The translations under genes and the position numbers were made by a program. The notes under the pieces are model-generated. The model was not told the DNA's origin and did not search any database. It saw nothing but the letters and a program-made list of their open reading frames with translations. Shown piece by piece: positions 1-6,570 of a stretch of DNA of 11,988 nucleotides (positions within the stretch are counted from its first letter, which is position 1; every line of letters starts with the position of its first letter). The DNA lies in contig JASEIA010000044.1 of assembly GCA_030018575.1 (NCBI GenBank), positions 1 to 11,988 of the forward strand, written 5' to 3'. The stretch comes from Nanobdellota archaeon. Lineage in GTDB: Archaea > Nanobdellota > Nanobdellia > SCGC-AAA011-G17 > GW2011-AR17.

Positions 1-55
1 CTCGCAAGGTTATTCAGGGAATGGGAAGGAAAAGCTTAATAAATAAACACTAATG

Positions 56-63
56 CCTATATC
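56..63 (+). promoter_or_regulatory. possible TATA box of the tRNA-Ser gene
   Basis: CCTATATC is the best TATA-like element upstream of the tRNA. A start about 27 bp downstream would leave a 5' leader of roughly 15 nt before the mature tRNA at 102. This is inferred from archaeal promoter geometry; no second element supports it. Confidence 0.3.
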
Positions 64-72
64 AGAAGGCGG

Positions 73-90
73 ATAGGGGAGAGCCCCTAT
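73..90 (+). repeat. perfect 7-bp inverted repeat (hairpin) upstream of the tRNA
   Basis: ATAGGGG, a 4-nt AGAG loop, then CCCCTAT gives a perfect 7-bp stem ending 11 bp before the mature tRNA 5' end. No T-tract follows, so it is not a classical intrinsic terminator. It could be a structure at the 3' end of an upstream transcript, a DNA operator between TATA box and tRNA start, or part of the tRNA leader. The sequence does not decide. Confidence 0.5.
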
Positions 91-101
91 ACCCTCTTAT
101 T

Positions 102-226
102 GCCGCGGTGGCACAACCTGGTACTGCGCTGGATTGCTAAGTACGTATTAGTGCTTCAGATTACCACGCTTTACGCAATGATTCAGTGCCCGCAAGGGTT
201 TGTGGGTTCAAATCCCACCCGCGGCG
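102..226 (+). tRNA. tRNA-Ser(GCU) with 41-nt intron
   Basis: Acceptor strands GCCGCGG (102-108) and CCGCGGC (219-225) pair perfectly, with discriminator G226 and no encoded CCA. The D-arm has GG at 120-121 and a short stem with one C-C mismatch. The anticodon stem is CTGGA (129-133) with TTCAG (182-186). The anticodon loop reads TTGCTA (134-139) plus A181, so the anticodon is GCU at 136-138, reading AGC/AGU serine codons. A long variable arm (GCCC/GGGT with GCAA loop, 188-199) marks a class II tRNA and fits serine. The T-arm is GTGGG/CCCAC around TTCAAAT (202-218). The anticodon loop is interrupted at the canonical 37/38 position. Confidence 0.95.
140..180 (+). other. tRNA intron at position 37/38 with canonical BHB motif
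   Basis: The pre-tRNA folds into a bulge-helix-bulge. The outer helix is the anticodon stem. A central 4-bp helix pairs TTGC (134-137) with GCAA (176-179 region). The 3-nt bulges are TAA (138-140) and TGA (179-181 region). Cutting after the second nucleotide of each bulge removes 140-180 and restores a normal 7-nt loop. A GTA/TAC inner helix (141-143 with 172-174) follows. This is the archaeal splicing endonuclease substrate. Confidence 0.9.
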
Positions 227-230
227 TTAT

Positions 231-240
231 ATTTTTTATT
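231..240 (+). terminator. oligo-T terminator after the tRNA
   Basis: A T-rich stretch with six consecutive T (232-237) starts 5 nt after the tRNA end. Archaeal RNA polymerase terminates on oligo-T without needing a hairpin. Confidence 0.5.
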
Positions 241-288
241 ATGGATACTTTTCTTAAAGTAATAGAATTAATGCCGGAGGCTGGTCTT

Positions 289-1677
289 TTATTTGCCGTA
301 ATAAACTTCCCTGCACTCTTTCAGCGTCGCCATATTCTCGCACACTGTCCCAGCCTTCATCTCATTATAAATAGCCGCTTTCTTTGTTTCAACCATCGGC
401 ACAATGTTCTTGTTCACGTAATTCTTAATCACGTCAGGGACATCTTCTGTGATTACCGGCTCCTCATCCAAGGTAAAGCAGGCATCATAATTCTTATTAC
501 CCCTGCATTGGCCAATCAATTCCTTCTTGCGCTCGCAGAATGCCCTCCATTTGCCTTCAGGCGCAACAGAGCAGTCACAGGACTCGGCAGAGTCCATGCA
601 AGCCATTATCGCAGCCCCCACTTTTGAAGCAGCCCTTGACTGCACTATGCCTTTCTGTATCTTTTTGGCGGCAGATGCTATCTTTGAAAAAAGCCCTACA
701 CTAAATGCAGGCATTCCTTCAGGCAAATCAGGGGTTGCGTCAAGCTCCATGCATGCATCATAATTGTCAGCAAAACATTTTAGCTGCAGCTGCTTCTTCT
801 GCTCGCAAAAGCTTTGCGCATATTCAGGCGCATGGGAACAATCGCATTCTTCAGGCTTTAATATGCAATCTTCCATCATTTTGGCGGCTTTCTTTGCGCC
901 TTTCTCCTTTTCCTTTTCAATCAATTCCTTGTAAGTCTTCTTGAATATCGGCTGCAAAAATGAAGGCAAAGATGGGGGAATTAATTCCATCTCTTCCAAT
1001 TCATCGCAATACAATCCCCTGTCCCTGCATTCAATGCCGTATGTTTTCTCTGCTTCGCAGAAATCAATGTATTCCTGTTTAGGCAATCCCAGATTATTGC
1101 AGTCGCAGGCGTCAACATCGTTAAAGCACTTGTTCAGGGCTGCCAAAACCTCGCCTTCTGCCATTTTCAAAGCCTCTTTCCTCTTATTTTCGCATTCCCG
1201 CCTTGCTTCATCATTCTCAATTTCAGAGCAGGAGCATAATGAAAGGTCTGTTTTGCAGGCATTCTCTATTTTTGCCTTTAATTCAGAAGCTTTTGCTTTT
1301 TCAGTTTCACATTCCTCTTTTCCTTGTGCATTTTCAACAGATGAGCAGTCACAGGCTTCAAGGTTTGAAACGCAGCCTTTTATTGCCCTGTCCCTTGCTT
1401 CTTTTGCCTCGTATTTCGCTTTTTCAATCCCTGCCTCGCATTCACTCTTTCCTTTCTCATCATCTATTTCATCGCATGAGCATTCTTCAAAATCCCCGGC
1501 GCATTTTGCCATTATGCTTTCTTTCATACTCTCTGCTTTCATGCGCGCTGTTTCGAGCCTTGCTTTTTCTTCTACAGCAGCCGCCTCCATCGCAGCGCGT
1601 TCTGCTTCGGGGTCCTGGGCAAATGCAAAAGAACCAGCAAAAAGCGCGGATAGAATGATTAGTGCAAGTATTTTCAT
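289..1677 (-). CDS. secreted cysteine-rich repeat protein
   Basis: The start at 1677 (462 aa) is preferred over 1716. It puts a classical signal peptide first (Lys-Ile, a hydrophobic core of about 15 residues, then Ala-Phe-Ala), and a TATA box lies 27 bp upstream. The mature part has six modules of the form C-x6/7-C-x-C-x(10-15)-C-E, with typical cores CSC, CDC and CDCS. The last three modules each add a further Cys pair (e.g. CFADNYDAC, CRGNKNYDAC) and a longer spacer, so the second half is a larger repeat. I count 32 cysteines, an even number, separated by Lys/Glu/Ala-rich probable helices. Inference: an exported, disulfide-stabilised helical repeat protein, possibly cell-surface. I recognise no named family. 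It is transcribed divergently from the CxxCxxCC protein. Confidence 0.85.
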   Translation of the reverse strand: MKILALIILSALFAGSFAFAQDPEAERAAMEAAAVEEKARLETARMKAESMKESIMAKCAGDFEECSCDEIDDEKGKSECEAGIEKAKYEAKEARDRAIKGCVSNLEACDCSSVENAQGKEECETEKAKASELKAKIENACKTDLSLCSCSEIENDEARRECENKRKEALKMAEGEVLAALNKCFNDVDACDCNNLGLPKQEYIDFCEAEKTYGIECRDRGLYCDELEEMELIPPSLPSFLQPIFKKTYKELIEKEKEKGAKKAAKMMEDCILKPEECDCSHAPEYAQSFCEQKKQLQLKCFADNYDACMELDATPDLPEGMPAFSVGLFSKIASAAKKIQKGIVQSRAASKVGAAIMACMDSAESCDCSVAPEGKWRAFCERKKELIGQCRGNKNYDACFTLDEEPVITEDVPDVIKNYVNKNIVPMVETKKAAIYNEMKAGTVCENMATLKECREVYYGK

Positions 1678-1699
1678 GTATATATTGAAGGCTTCTGTG

Positions 1700-1707
1700 T
1701 TTATAAG
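1700..1707 (-). promoter_or_regulatory. TATA box of the Cys-rich protein gene
   Basis: On the minus strand this reads CTTATAAA, centred 27 bp upstream of the ATG at 1677. The spacing predicts transcription starting at or next to the start codon (leaderless mRNA). Confidence 0.55.
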
Positions 1708-1720
1708 AGTTAGCAATACC

Positions 1721-1728
1721 TATATATA
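1721..1728 (+). promoter_or_regulatory. TATA box of the CxxCxxCC gene
   Basis: TATATATA is centred about 27 bp upstream of the ATG at 1752. It overlaps the alternative upstream ATG at 1728, which argues that 1752 is the real start. Confidence 0.6.
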
Positions 1729-1751
1729 TGATTAAAAACATCATAACTTAC

Positions 1752-2516
1752 ATGAAGCTCGACGAGAAATTCAAATGCCAGAAATGCGCAAAATGCTGCA
1801 GCGCACTGCAATTGGAAGATGAAGCCGGCCTGTTCCCGGGCTACTTCAATTCAGCATACATCCTGCAATGCTGCAAGCCAAGCTTAACGCTTTTTGACTG
1901 GGAAGCAAAGGAGATGGCAGAGGAGGCTGAAAAAGAAGGCATTAATTTCAAGCTAATTCCCTACAAGCTGGTGTATGACACAAAAACAAAGACAGCAATC
2001 ATCCTTCAATATGTTCTTGCGCACAATGTATGCCCTTTCCTGAAATTCAATGCATGCTCAATATACGAGAAAAGGCCGTCAATATGCAAGCTCTTTCCCC
2101 CAAACGCAAGAGGCATAACATCAGGCACTATAACCCTTAACCGCTCTTCCTGCCCTTATGATTTAAAGGAAAAGGACTGGGAAGAGGTGATTAATCTTAA
2201 CCTGCAGCCGAAAGAGATGATAAGGAAAATCCACGAAAGGTACGGAGAGATATTTGAGGCAGAGGTTGAATACGAGATTATGTCAAAGCAGATTACTGAC
2301 TGGGTTAACCTGCTGATACTCAAGGGCATTATATCGCCTGCAAAAGGGTTTGAGCCAAAAGTGCTTTTGAAAATGGCTTCTGAAGCGCAGATAGTGCCTT
2401 TGTCAATGTTCTTCAAAGGAATGGTTCCGCAGAAGGCGGAAGAAGCTGAGAAAGTGATAGAGGATGCAAGGCAGTTGGTTCATGGAAAGAAGTTCTTAGA
2501 GGATGCTAAGAAGTAA
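1752..2516 (+). CDS. YkgJ-family CxxCxxCC metal-binding protein
   Basis: The 254-aa protein starts at 1752; an in-frame ATG at 1728 lies inside the TATA box and is unlikely to be used. The N terminus carries C9-x2-C12-x2-C15-C16. A second cluster follows: C94-P-F-L, then C102-x-I-Y-x2-R-P-x-I-C112 and F-P. That order is the signature of the YkgJ/UPF0153 family (CxxCxxCC domain), thought to bind zinc or an iron-sulfur cluster. The biochemical role of the family is unsettled. An extra C40-C41 pair and a Cys near residue 133 could add ligands. The C-terminal ~100 residues are helical and charged, with no domain I recognise. No signal peptide, so cytosolic. The next gene follows after 70 bp in the same direction and seems separately transcribed. 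Confidence 0.85.
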   Translation: MKLDEKFKCQKCAKCCSALQLEDEAGLFPGYFNSAYILQCCKPSLTLFDWEAKEMAEEAEKEGINFKLIPYKLVYDTKTKTAIILQYVLAHNVCPFLKFNACSIYEKRPSICKLFPPNARGITSGTITLNRSSCPYDLKEKDWEEVINLNLQPKEMIRKIHERYGEIFEAEVEYEIMSKQITDWVNLLILKGIISPAKGFEPKVLLKMASEAQIVPLSMFFKGMVPQKAEEAEKVIEDARQLVHGKKFLEDAKK

Positions 2517-2586
2517 GAGGCAGGAGCACCCGCAAGAAAAATAAGGAGTTTAAGCAGGCGTACAAACATTTATAATCCCTGAGGCA

Positions 2587-3042
2587 ATGATAGACAACAT
2601 AGCAGCTGAAAAAATAGGCATTAGGTCTTGTGTGATATTAGTGGAAAACACCAGGGTCTTGTGCATCCACTGCAAATATGGGGATGACGAATATTATCTC
2701 TTCCCTGGCGGAGGGGTTGAGCCTGGTGAAACCCTTGTAGAGTGCGCCAAACGGGAGTTTGAAGAGGAAACAGGGCTAAAAATTGATATAACAAAACTGG
2801 TATATGTAAATGATTGGATTAAAGACAAGGCAATAAATGAGAGAGTTGTGAATATATTCTTCTTAGGCAAAATTGTAGGAGGTAAAATCATACAAGGAGA
2901 AAAGGACGGCGGGAAGGTAAAAGATATCGAATGGGTTGATTTGGATAGATTGTCAGAGATAGATTTCAGGCCTGCTTATCTTGCAAAAAGGCTAAAGGAA
3001 GATTTTGAGAACGGATTTCCCAGCATACCTTATTTTAACTAG
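2587..3042 (+). CDS. Nudix hydrolase
   Basis: A 151-aa single-domain protein with a perfect Nudix box (G-x5-E-x7-R-E-U-x-E-E-x-G-U): G42, E48, R56-E57-F58, E60-E61, G63-L64. The family hydrolyses nucleoside diphosphates linked to another moiety, with Mg2+ bound by the box glutamates. The substrate cannot be read from sequence. An Arg-Cys-Val beta strand leads into the fold, and F39-P40-G-G-G precedes the box as usual. The start is less certain than elsewhere: a TATA-like TTTATAAT sits only about 15 bp upstream, and a GAGG lies just 2 nt before the ATG. The 3' end overlaps the convergent ParB-like gene by 8 bp. Confidence 0.9.
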   Translation: MIDNIAAEKIGIRSCVILVENTRVLCIHCKYGDDEYYLFPGGGVEPGETLVECAKREFEEETGLKIDITKLVYVNDWIKDKAINERVVNIFFLGKIVGGKIIQGEKDGGKVKDIEWVDLDRLSEIDFRPAYLAKRLKEDFENGFPSIPYFN

Positions 3043-3453
3043 TCTTTCCAAAGACTTCCTTTGCCTTGCCTCTTGCCATCTTCTCAATGCCAAACTCTGT
3101 TTCCCTGTCAGGAACCATGATTAGCGCTTTCCACCCTATCTTTTTTGCAAAAGCCACCTTCAGCCTGCGGTGCCCGTCAAGGAGTATGTCTTTCTTCTCT
3201 TTCAGCTTCCTCAATATAATCACCGGCGTGCCATAGCCTTCTTTCATGGAATCTGCGATATGCTGCACTTCCTCCCTGAACGTAGCTTCCGTCTCTTCCC
3301 CTGATACGTATATATAATGCCCCCAATCTCCTCGGGCTTCAGAAGTATCTCGCTTTTCCTGAATCCTATTCCGGGATAGAGCTTCTTGTAGTATTCAATC
3401 AACCTTTCAAACAGCTTTCTTTCCTCTGACGGCTGTATAAGGTTTCCATTCAT
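3035..3453 (-). pseudogene. ParB-like (DGHRRL) protein gene, frameshifted
   Basis: Two minus-strand frames make one protein. 3453 to about 3310 gives an N-terminal helix and strand (S-E-I-L-L-K-P-E-E-I-G-G-I-I-Y). From about 3308 to 3035 another frame continues as V-S-G-E-E-T-E-A-T-F-R-E-E-V and then the ParB-type core I-L-L-D-G-H-R-R-L-K-V-A. The downstream frame is open well upstream of its first ATG at 3268, so that ATG is not a natural start. The switch lies on a TATATATA run (3309-3316); dropping one TA rejoins the frames into a 138-aa protein reading G-G-I-I-Y-V-S-G-E-E. The ParB/sulfiredoxin fold includes DNA-binding CTPases, nucleases and kinases; this small version has no HTH domain. 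The TATA box at 3477-3486 lies about 28 bp before ATG 3453. It could be a pseudogene, a phase-variable gene or a sequence error. Confidence 0.75.
3309..3316. repeat. (TA)4 run at the frameshift in the ParB-like gene
   Basis: Four TA units lie exactly where the coding frame of the ParB-like gene changes. Loss of one unit restores a continuous reading frame. It is off position for a promoter: no start codon lies 25-30 bp downstream on the minus strand. Confidence 0.65.
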
Positions 3454-3476
3454 ATATGATTTTCTAGGATTTTGTT

Positions 3477-3486
3477 GCTTAATAAG
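3477..3486 (-). promoter_or_regulatory. TATA box of the ParB-like gene
   Basis: The minus strand reads CTTATTAAGC, centred about 28 bp upstream of the ATG at 3453. It supports that start despite the downstream frameshift. Confidence 0.45.
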
Positions 3487-3541
3487 ATTTCTATGGGCTA
3501 TTTCAGATGTAGAGCCTAGCTATTAAGGTCATTTGTTACTT

Positions 3542-4441
3542 TCATGCATATGCTGCTTCGATGTATTTTACATCCTCATCAATTATAGCCGTTGTTCCCC
3601 TTGCTTTTCTCTCATGGAATATAGCCCTATTGGAGTCTCTATCATCCGCATTAAAATAAGGCTTCTCATGATCCAAATGTAGAACGGTAAATTCTTTTTC
3701 TTTAGGAATCTCCTTGGCCATACATATTGATTTTAGTTTCCAGATAATGTCTGTATCTTCATAACCCCAGCTACGGTACCTGTCGCAATATCCACCAACT
3801 TGATGCAGGTCTTCGATGCGTGATAAAATTGCACCTTGGTGAGCGACTTCATGCCATATCACTGCATCTTGCTTTTTCTTATCTTCCGGTGCGGCAATCA
3901 TCTTTATTTCATCAGGGTAGCCTATAAATAGCCTGCCTTTGTGTATATTATATTCCAAATCAACGGCATCGTCAGAAAGAGATACAACATATGGATTTGG
4001 GTACTTCAATATAGAGGCAGCAGAAGAAAAATCTGTTCTTATCCTGCCTGCAAATGCCTGTACTTCACACTTTCTTAAGTGCACCAGGGGCGGTTTGATT
4101 AAAAATTCCCTGTCTGCTAACATAGATAAAGCCATTTTAAGATAGCTTTTGTTTAAAAATACAATATCAGAATCATTCATATATACTAACCCTTCATGAA
4201 TATTTCTTAGTGCTATGTTCCTGCTTTGGCTGGGAAATACCTCTTGAGCTATATTAGGGCTAAAAATATAATCCACATTCAAACACTTAGCGGTTGATTC
4301 AAATCTTGGCCGCTCATTCTGTTCAGAAACCAATATCCTTAAGTCAGGGTAATCTTGATTCATCGCAGAAACAACAGCGGCCTCTAGCCTGGAAATATCG
4401 AAATTGCCATAGACCGGATAAACTACATTTATTAATCCCAT
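3542..4441 (-). CDS. GT-A fold glycosyltransferase (GT2/GT7-like)
   Basis: A 299-aa protein with the layout of inverting GT-A glycosyltransferases. It opens with strand N-V-V-Y-P-V-Y-G (5-12) and S-A-M-N-Q-D-Y-P, as in family 2 enzymes. D90-S-D92 (M-N-D-S-D-I-V-F) is the metal/nucleotide-sugar DxD motif. G-G-Y near 216 then R-S-W225-G-Y-E228-D229-T-D is the WGxED motif of the galactosyltransferase-type C-terminal domain (Glyco_transf_7C), which contacts acceptor and donor. H-L-D-H-E-K-P-Y-F near 255-263 may supply a further ligand. No membrane segment, so cytosolic or peripheral. It is the second gene of an operon: its ATG overlaps the end of the NTase-HD gene by 10 bp and has a strong Shine-Dalgarno. 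Donor and acceptor are unknown. Confidence 0.85.
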   Translation of the reverse strand: MGLINVVYPVYGNFDISRLEAAVVSAMNQDYPDLRILVSEQNERPRFESTAKCLNVDYIFSPNIAQEVFPSQSRNIALRNIHEGLVYMNDSDIVFLNKSYLKMALSMLADREFLIKPPLVHLRKCEVQAFAGRIRTDFSSAASILKYPNPYVVSLSDDAVDLEYNIHKGRLFIGYPDEIKMIAAPEDKKKQDAVIWHEVAHQGAILSRIEDLHQVGGYCDRYRSWGYEDTDIIWKLKSICMAKEIPKEKEFTVLHLDHEKPYFNADDRDSNRAIFHERKARGTTAIIDEDVKYIEAAYA

Positions 4442-5796
4442 AGCCGCTCTCCTTTTTGTTGCTGGTATAACTCTGCTGCCTGTATGAGATATTTGTAAGC
4501 CCCCTCTGCATCTTTCTTCTCATCAGCAAAGCATATTTTTTGATAACTTTGCTTTAACTTTTTATACATCCAGCCCATATATCCATCTATATCTTTGGAG
4601 AAAGCGGCTTTGGCAATAAAATGGCAACTAGTAAACTTGGATAATGCATCGGCTGTACGGACAATCTTCTCGTTTATGCTTGTTGGCGCGGCATCTGAGT
4701 TGGTAACTGTGATACACTTTAGCACTTGCCCGGTAATTTCCTCGTCATAACCATACTTCTTTAATATGCCCGTTGCATATTCTACACTTCTCTCTTCGTG
4801 GTCTTCTGGGGATGCGCTTGTCCTGCCATAAACCAGCCCTGTATCATGAAGAATTACCGTTAGGCTGCAAATCTCTTTGTCTCCTTTGTATTTCACGCAC
4901 ATTTTTGATACGATTTTAAGCATGATATTCAAATGGTGAGGGAATATCCATGTCCTTCTCACATATTGCAATTCTGGTTTGCCTGTATCCGGCGGGAATA
5001 GCTCATATGTTTCATTATATATCCCAATAACTCTAGGGGAGAGGCCAAGTTCATTCCTGATATTAATCTTATCATGTTTAGGACACATTTTGTTAAATTC
5101 CTCCTTGTATTTTTGGTTCTGCTTTCTAATATGGCTTTTCGGCAGCAAGTTATACTTTGTTAAGCTCTTTAGTACCTCATGCATGTTGTTTTCATGGTTT
5201 ATATCTTTTATCTTTGTTATGCCAATTCTGCAAAACCTATCAGCATCATGCACTATTCCATGCCTGTCCCATAGGATATTGTATCCAGTCAGAAATTTTC
5301 CCAGCAAAATGCCGCAATAAAAATGATTATCGGATATAATGCCATATGGCGAATATATCATGTACATGCCTTTAGAAGGAATATTTTCTTTTTCTATCCT
5401 TATTGTATTTGGGGCTCTCCCGAAAAGGAAGTAGGGAACTTGTTTGGTTGGGGAAACTTTATACACTTTCCGGTTTAAGTATATATCAAAATCCGTTATG
5501 AACTCCTTAAATGTATTTTTTAGAATAAAGTCAACCGAGAAAGGGATGCCCCTAATCTTAAATTTAAGACAAAAATATTTGATTTTTCCTTGATTAAACA
5601 TTCCTATGGAACCCGCTACCGCTTGTTCGGTAATCTTGGGGCAGAATAGGCTGCATGCGGTTTTCCATTCACTTATGTCTTTCATGATTACCACCATGTC
5701 TACATCTCCGCCGGTTCTTAATCGCCCTAAATATGCTGACGAGCCTACAAGTATTGCTGAAGAAAATTTCGCCGAATACTCCTTTTTTAGGCGCAT
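4432..5796 (-). CDS. nucleotidyltransferase-HD domain fusion protein
   Basis: A 454-aa two-domain protein. The N terminus has the pol-beta-type NTase signature: G18-S19-S20-A, then G-G-D31-V-D33, with a likely third carboxylate at D89 (G-I-P-F-S-V-D-F-I). Residues about 105-260 form a linker or third domain that I do not recognise. Residues about 283-400 form an HD phosphohydrolase: H287/H288, H317-D318, H333-E-E-R and D383 (R-T-A-D-A-L), all metal ligands in order. NTase plus HD in one chain recalls GlnD-type bifunctional enzymes that add and remove a nucleotide group, but there is no ACT domain and no resemblance in the linker, so GlnD identity is not claimed. It leads an operon with the glycosyltransferase. 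The MscS-like gene is divergent, apparently sharing a TATA region. Confidence 0.8.
   Translation of the reverse strand: MRLKKEYSAKFSSAILVGSSAYLGRLRTGGDVDMVVIMKDISEWKTACSLFCPKITEQAVAGSIGMFNQGKIKYFCLKFKIRGIPFSVDFILKNTFKEFITDFDIYLNRKVYKVSPTKQVPYFLFGRAPNTIRIEKENIPSKGMYMIYSPYGIISDNHFYCGILLGKFLTGYNILWDRHGIVHDADRFCRIGITKIKDINHENNMHEVLKSLTKYNLLPKSHIRKQNQKYKEEFNKMCPKHDKINIRNELGLSPRVIGIYNETYELFPPDTGKPELQYVRRTWIFPHHLNIMLKIVSKMCVKYKGDKEICSLTVILHDTGLVYGRTSASPEDHEERSVEYATGILKKYGYDEEITGQVLKCITVTNSDAAPTSINEKIVRTADALSKFTSCHFIAKAAFSKDIDGYMGWMYKKLKQSYQKICFADEKKDAEGAYKYLIQAAELYQQQKGERLWD
4449..4455 (-). promoter_or_regulatory. Shine-Dalgarno of the glycosyltransferase gene
   Basis: The minus strand reads AAAGGAG, 7 nt before the ATG at 4441 and inside the end of the upstream gene. 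This operon-internal start uses an SD, whereas first genes in this window look leaderless. Confidence 0.65.
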
Positions 5797-5807
5797 AATA
5801 ACTTATT

Positions 5808-5842
5808 CTCACTTTGTTCGAAAGCTCACTCGCTTCTGCTCG
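5808..5842. repeat. imperfect CTCACT-type repeat in the divergent promoter region
   Basis: CTCACTTTGTTCG (5808-5820) and CTCACTCGCTTCTGCTCG (5825-5842) are two related units separated by AAAG, with a TTCGAA palindrome between them. They lie between the start of the NTase-HD gene and the shared TATA box. Similar low-complexity CTCACT/TTCG stretches are known from small-genome microbes; the function is unknown. Confidence 0.35.
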
Positions 5843-5846
5843 TAAG

Positions 5847-5856
5847 CTATATAAAC
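5847..5856. promoter_or_regulatory. shared bidirectional TATA box
   Basis: CTATATAAAC is centred 27 bp upstream of the MscS-like ATG at 5879, predicting a leaderless mRNA. Read on the minus strand it gives GTTTATATAG, which would start the NTase-HD transcript near 5824 with a leader of about 28 nt. No better minus-strand box is visible. Confidence 0.5.
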
Positions 5857-5878
5857 ACCAAAACCCCTTAGATAACAT

Positions 5879-6433
5879 ATGGCATTCACTGACTATATAC
5901 AGGGAATAGCAAGGCCTGAAGCTTTGTCGGCTTTCATGATAAACCTTGTTGCTGCTTTAGTTGTTCTCATAGTTGGAATCATAGGAAGCATCATAGTAAG
6001 CAGGCTTTTCAGGAAGCTATTGCACAGCTTTGAGATAGACTCTGTATTGAAAGAGCAGGGGGTTAAGATTCCTTTTGAGGAATTCACGTCAAACATCCTC
6101 AAGTACCTGCTTTACTTCATGACAGTCATATGGGCATTGAATGTATTGGGATTAGCAACCACCATATTGCAGATAATACTTGTTGTAATGCTGATAGTCA
6201 TAATAATATTCATTATATTGGCTTTCAAGGACTTTATACCCAACATCACGGCAGGCTTTTACATACATTCAAAAGGAGCCATTGCAGAAGGCGACAGGAT
6301 TTCTATTGGCGCTGTTTCAGGCACCATTGTCTCAATAGACACCATAGAAACAAAGATTAAGACAAAGGAAAAGGACATTGTTTTAGTGCCTAATGCATTG
6401 TTATTGAAGACAGCGGTTGTGAAGAGGAAATAG
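5879..6433 (+). CDS. small MscS-like mechanosensitive channel
   Basis: A 184-aa membrane protein with three predicted helices: residues about 19-41, 71-92 and 95-117. The last continues into F-K-D-F-I-P-N-I-T-A-G-F (116-127), matching the pore-lining helix kink and following segment of MscS channels. The beta domain follows: E-G-D-R-I, G-x-V-S-G-T-I-V-S-I-D-T-I-E-T-K-I and V-P-N-A-L-L (136-175), all typical of the family. The protein ends right after this, so the C-terminal alpha/beta cage domain of E. coli MscS (286 aa) is missing; such minimal forms are common in archaea. Likely role: tension-gated release of solutes on hypo-osmotic shock. The start is fixed by a TATA box 27 bp upstream. 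Confidence 0.88.
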   Translation: MAFTDYIQGIARPEALSAFMINLVAALVVLIVGIIGSIIVSRLFRKLLHSFEIDSVLKEQGVKIPFEEFTSNILKYLLYFMTVIWALNVLGLATTILQIILVVMLIVIIIFIILAFKDFIPNITAGFYIHSKGAIAEGDRISIGAVSGTIVSIDTIETKIKTKEKDIVLVPNALLLKTAVVKRK

Positions 6434-6540
6434 GCAAGCCTCAGGCGTGGATTCTCTGATTTTAATTGTTTTGGCATTATTTTCATAGCAAAGAAACCTT
6501 TCATAAACCTTGAAAATCTTCCGGATTCCAATGGGAAATG

Positions 6541-6549
6541 CTTATAAAG
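6541..6549 (+). promoter_or_regulatory. TATA box of the 45-aa ORF
   Basis: CTTATAAAG is centred about 26 bp upstream of the ATG at 6571. It is the main evidence that this very short ORF is expressed. Confidence 0.55.
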
Positions 6550-6570
6550 AAGAGAACATTAAGGATTAAT

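Noticed and set aside
1..53. Possible 3' end of an upstream gene
   Set aside because: All three plus-strand frames are open from base 1 and end at 39, 46 and 53. Nothing in so few codons distinguishes them, so no CDS is called.
941..1735. 264-codon plus-strand ORF opposite the Cys-rich gene
   Set aside because: It is Ser/Phe-rich, the mirror of the Glu/Lys/Cys codons on the other strand, and lacks a TATA box. The minus-strand reading has a signal peptide and repeats.
1728..1751. Upstream ATG for the CxxCxxCC gene
   Set aside because: It lies within the TATA box itself; the ATG at 1752 has the correct spacing.
3035..3268. ATG 3268 as true start of a short ParB-like protein
   Set aside because: The same frame is open and protein-like well upstream of 3268, and no TATA box is placed for it. 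The frameshift explanation accounts for both halves.
3309..3316. TATATATA as a promoter
   Set aside because: No start codon lies 25-30 bp downstream on either strand; it is inside coding sequence.
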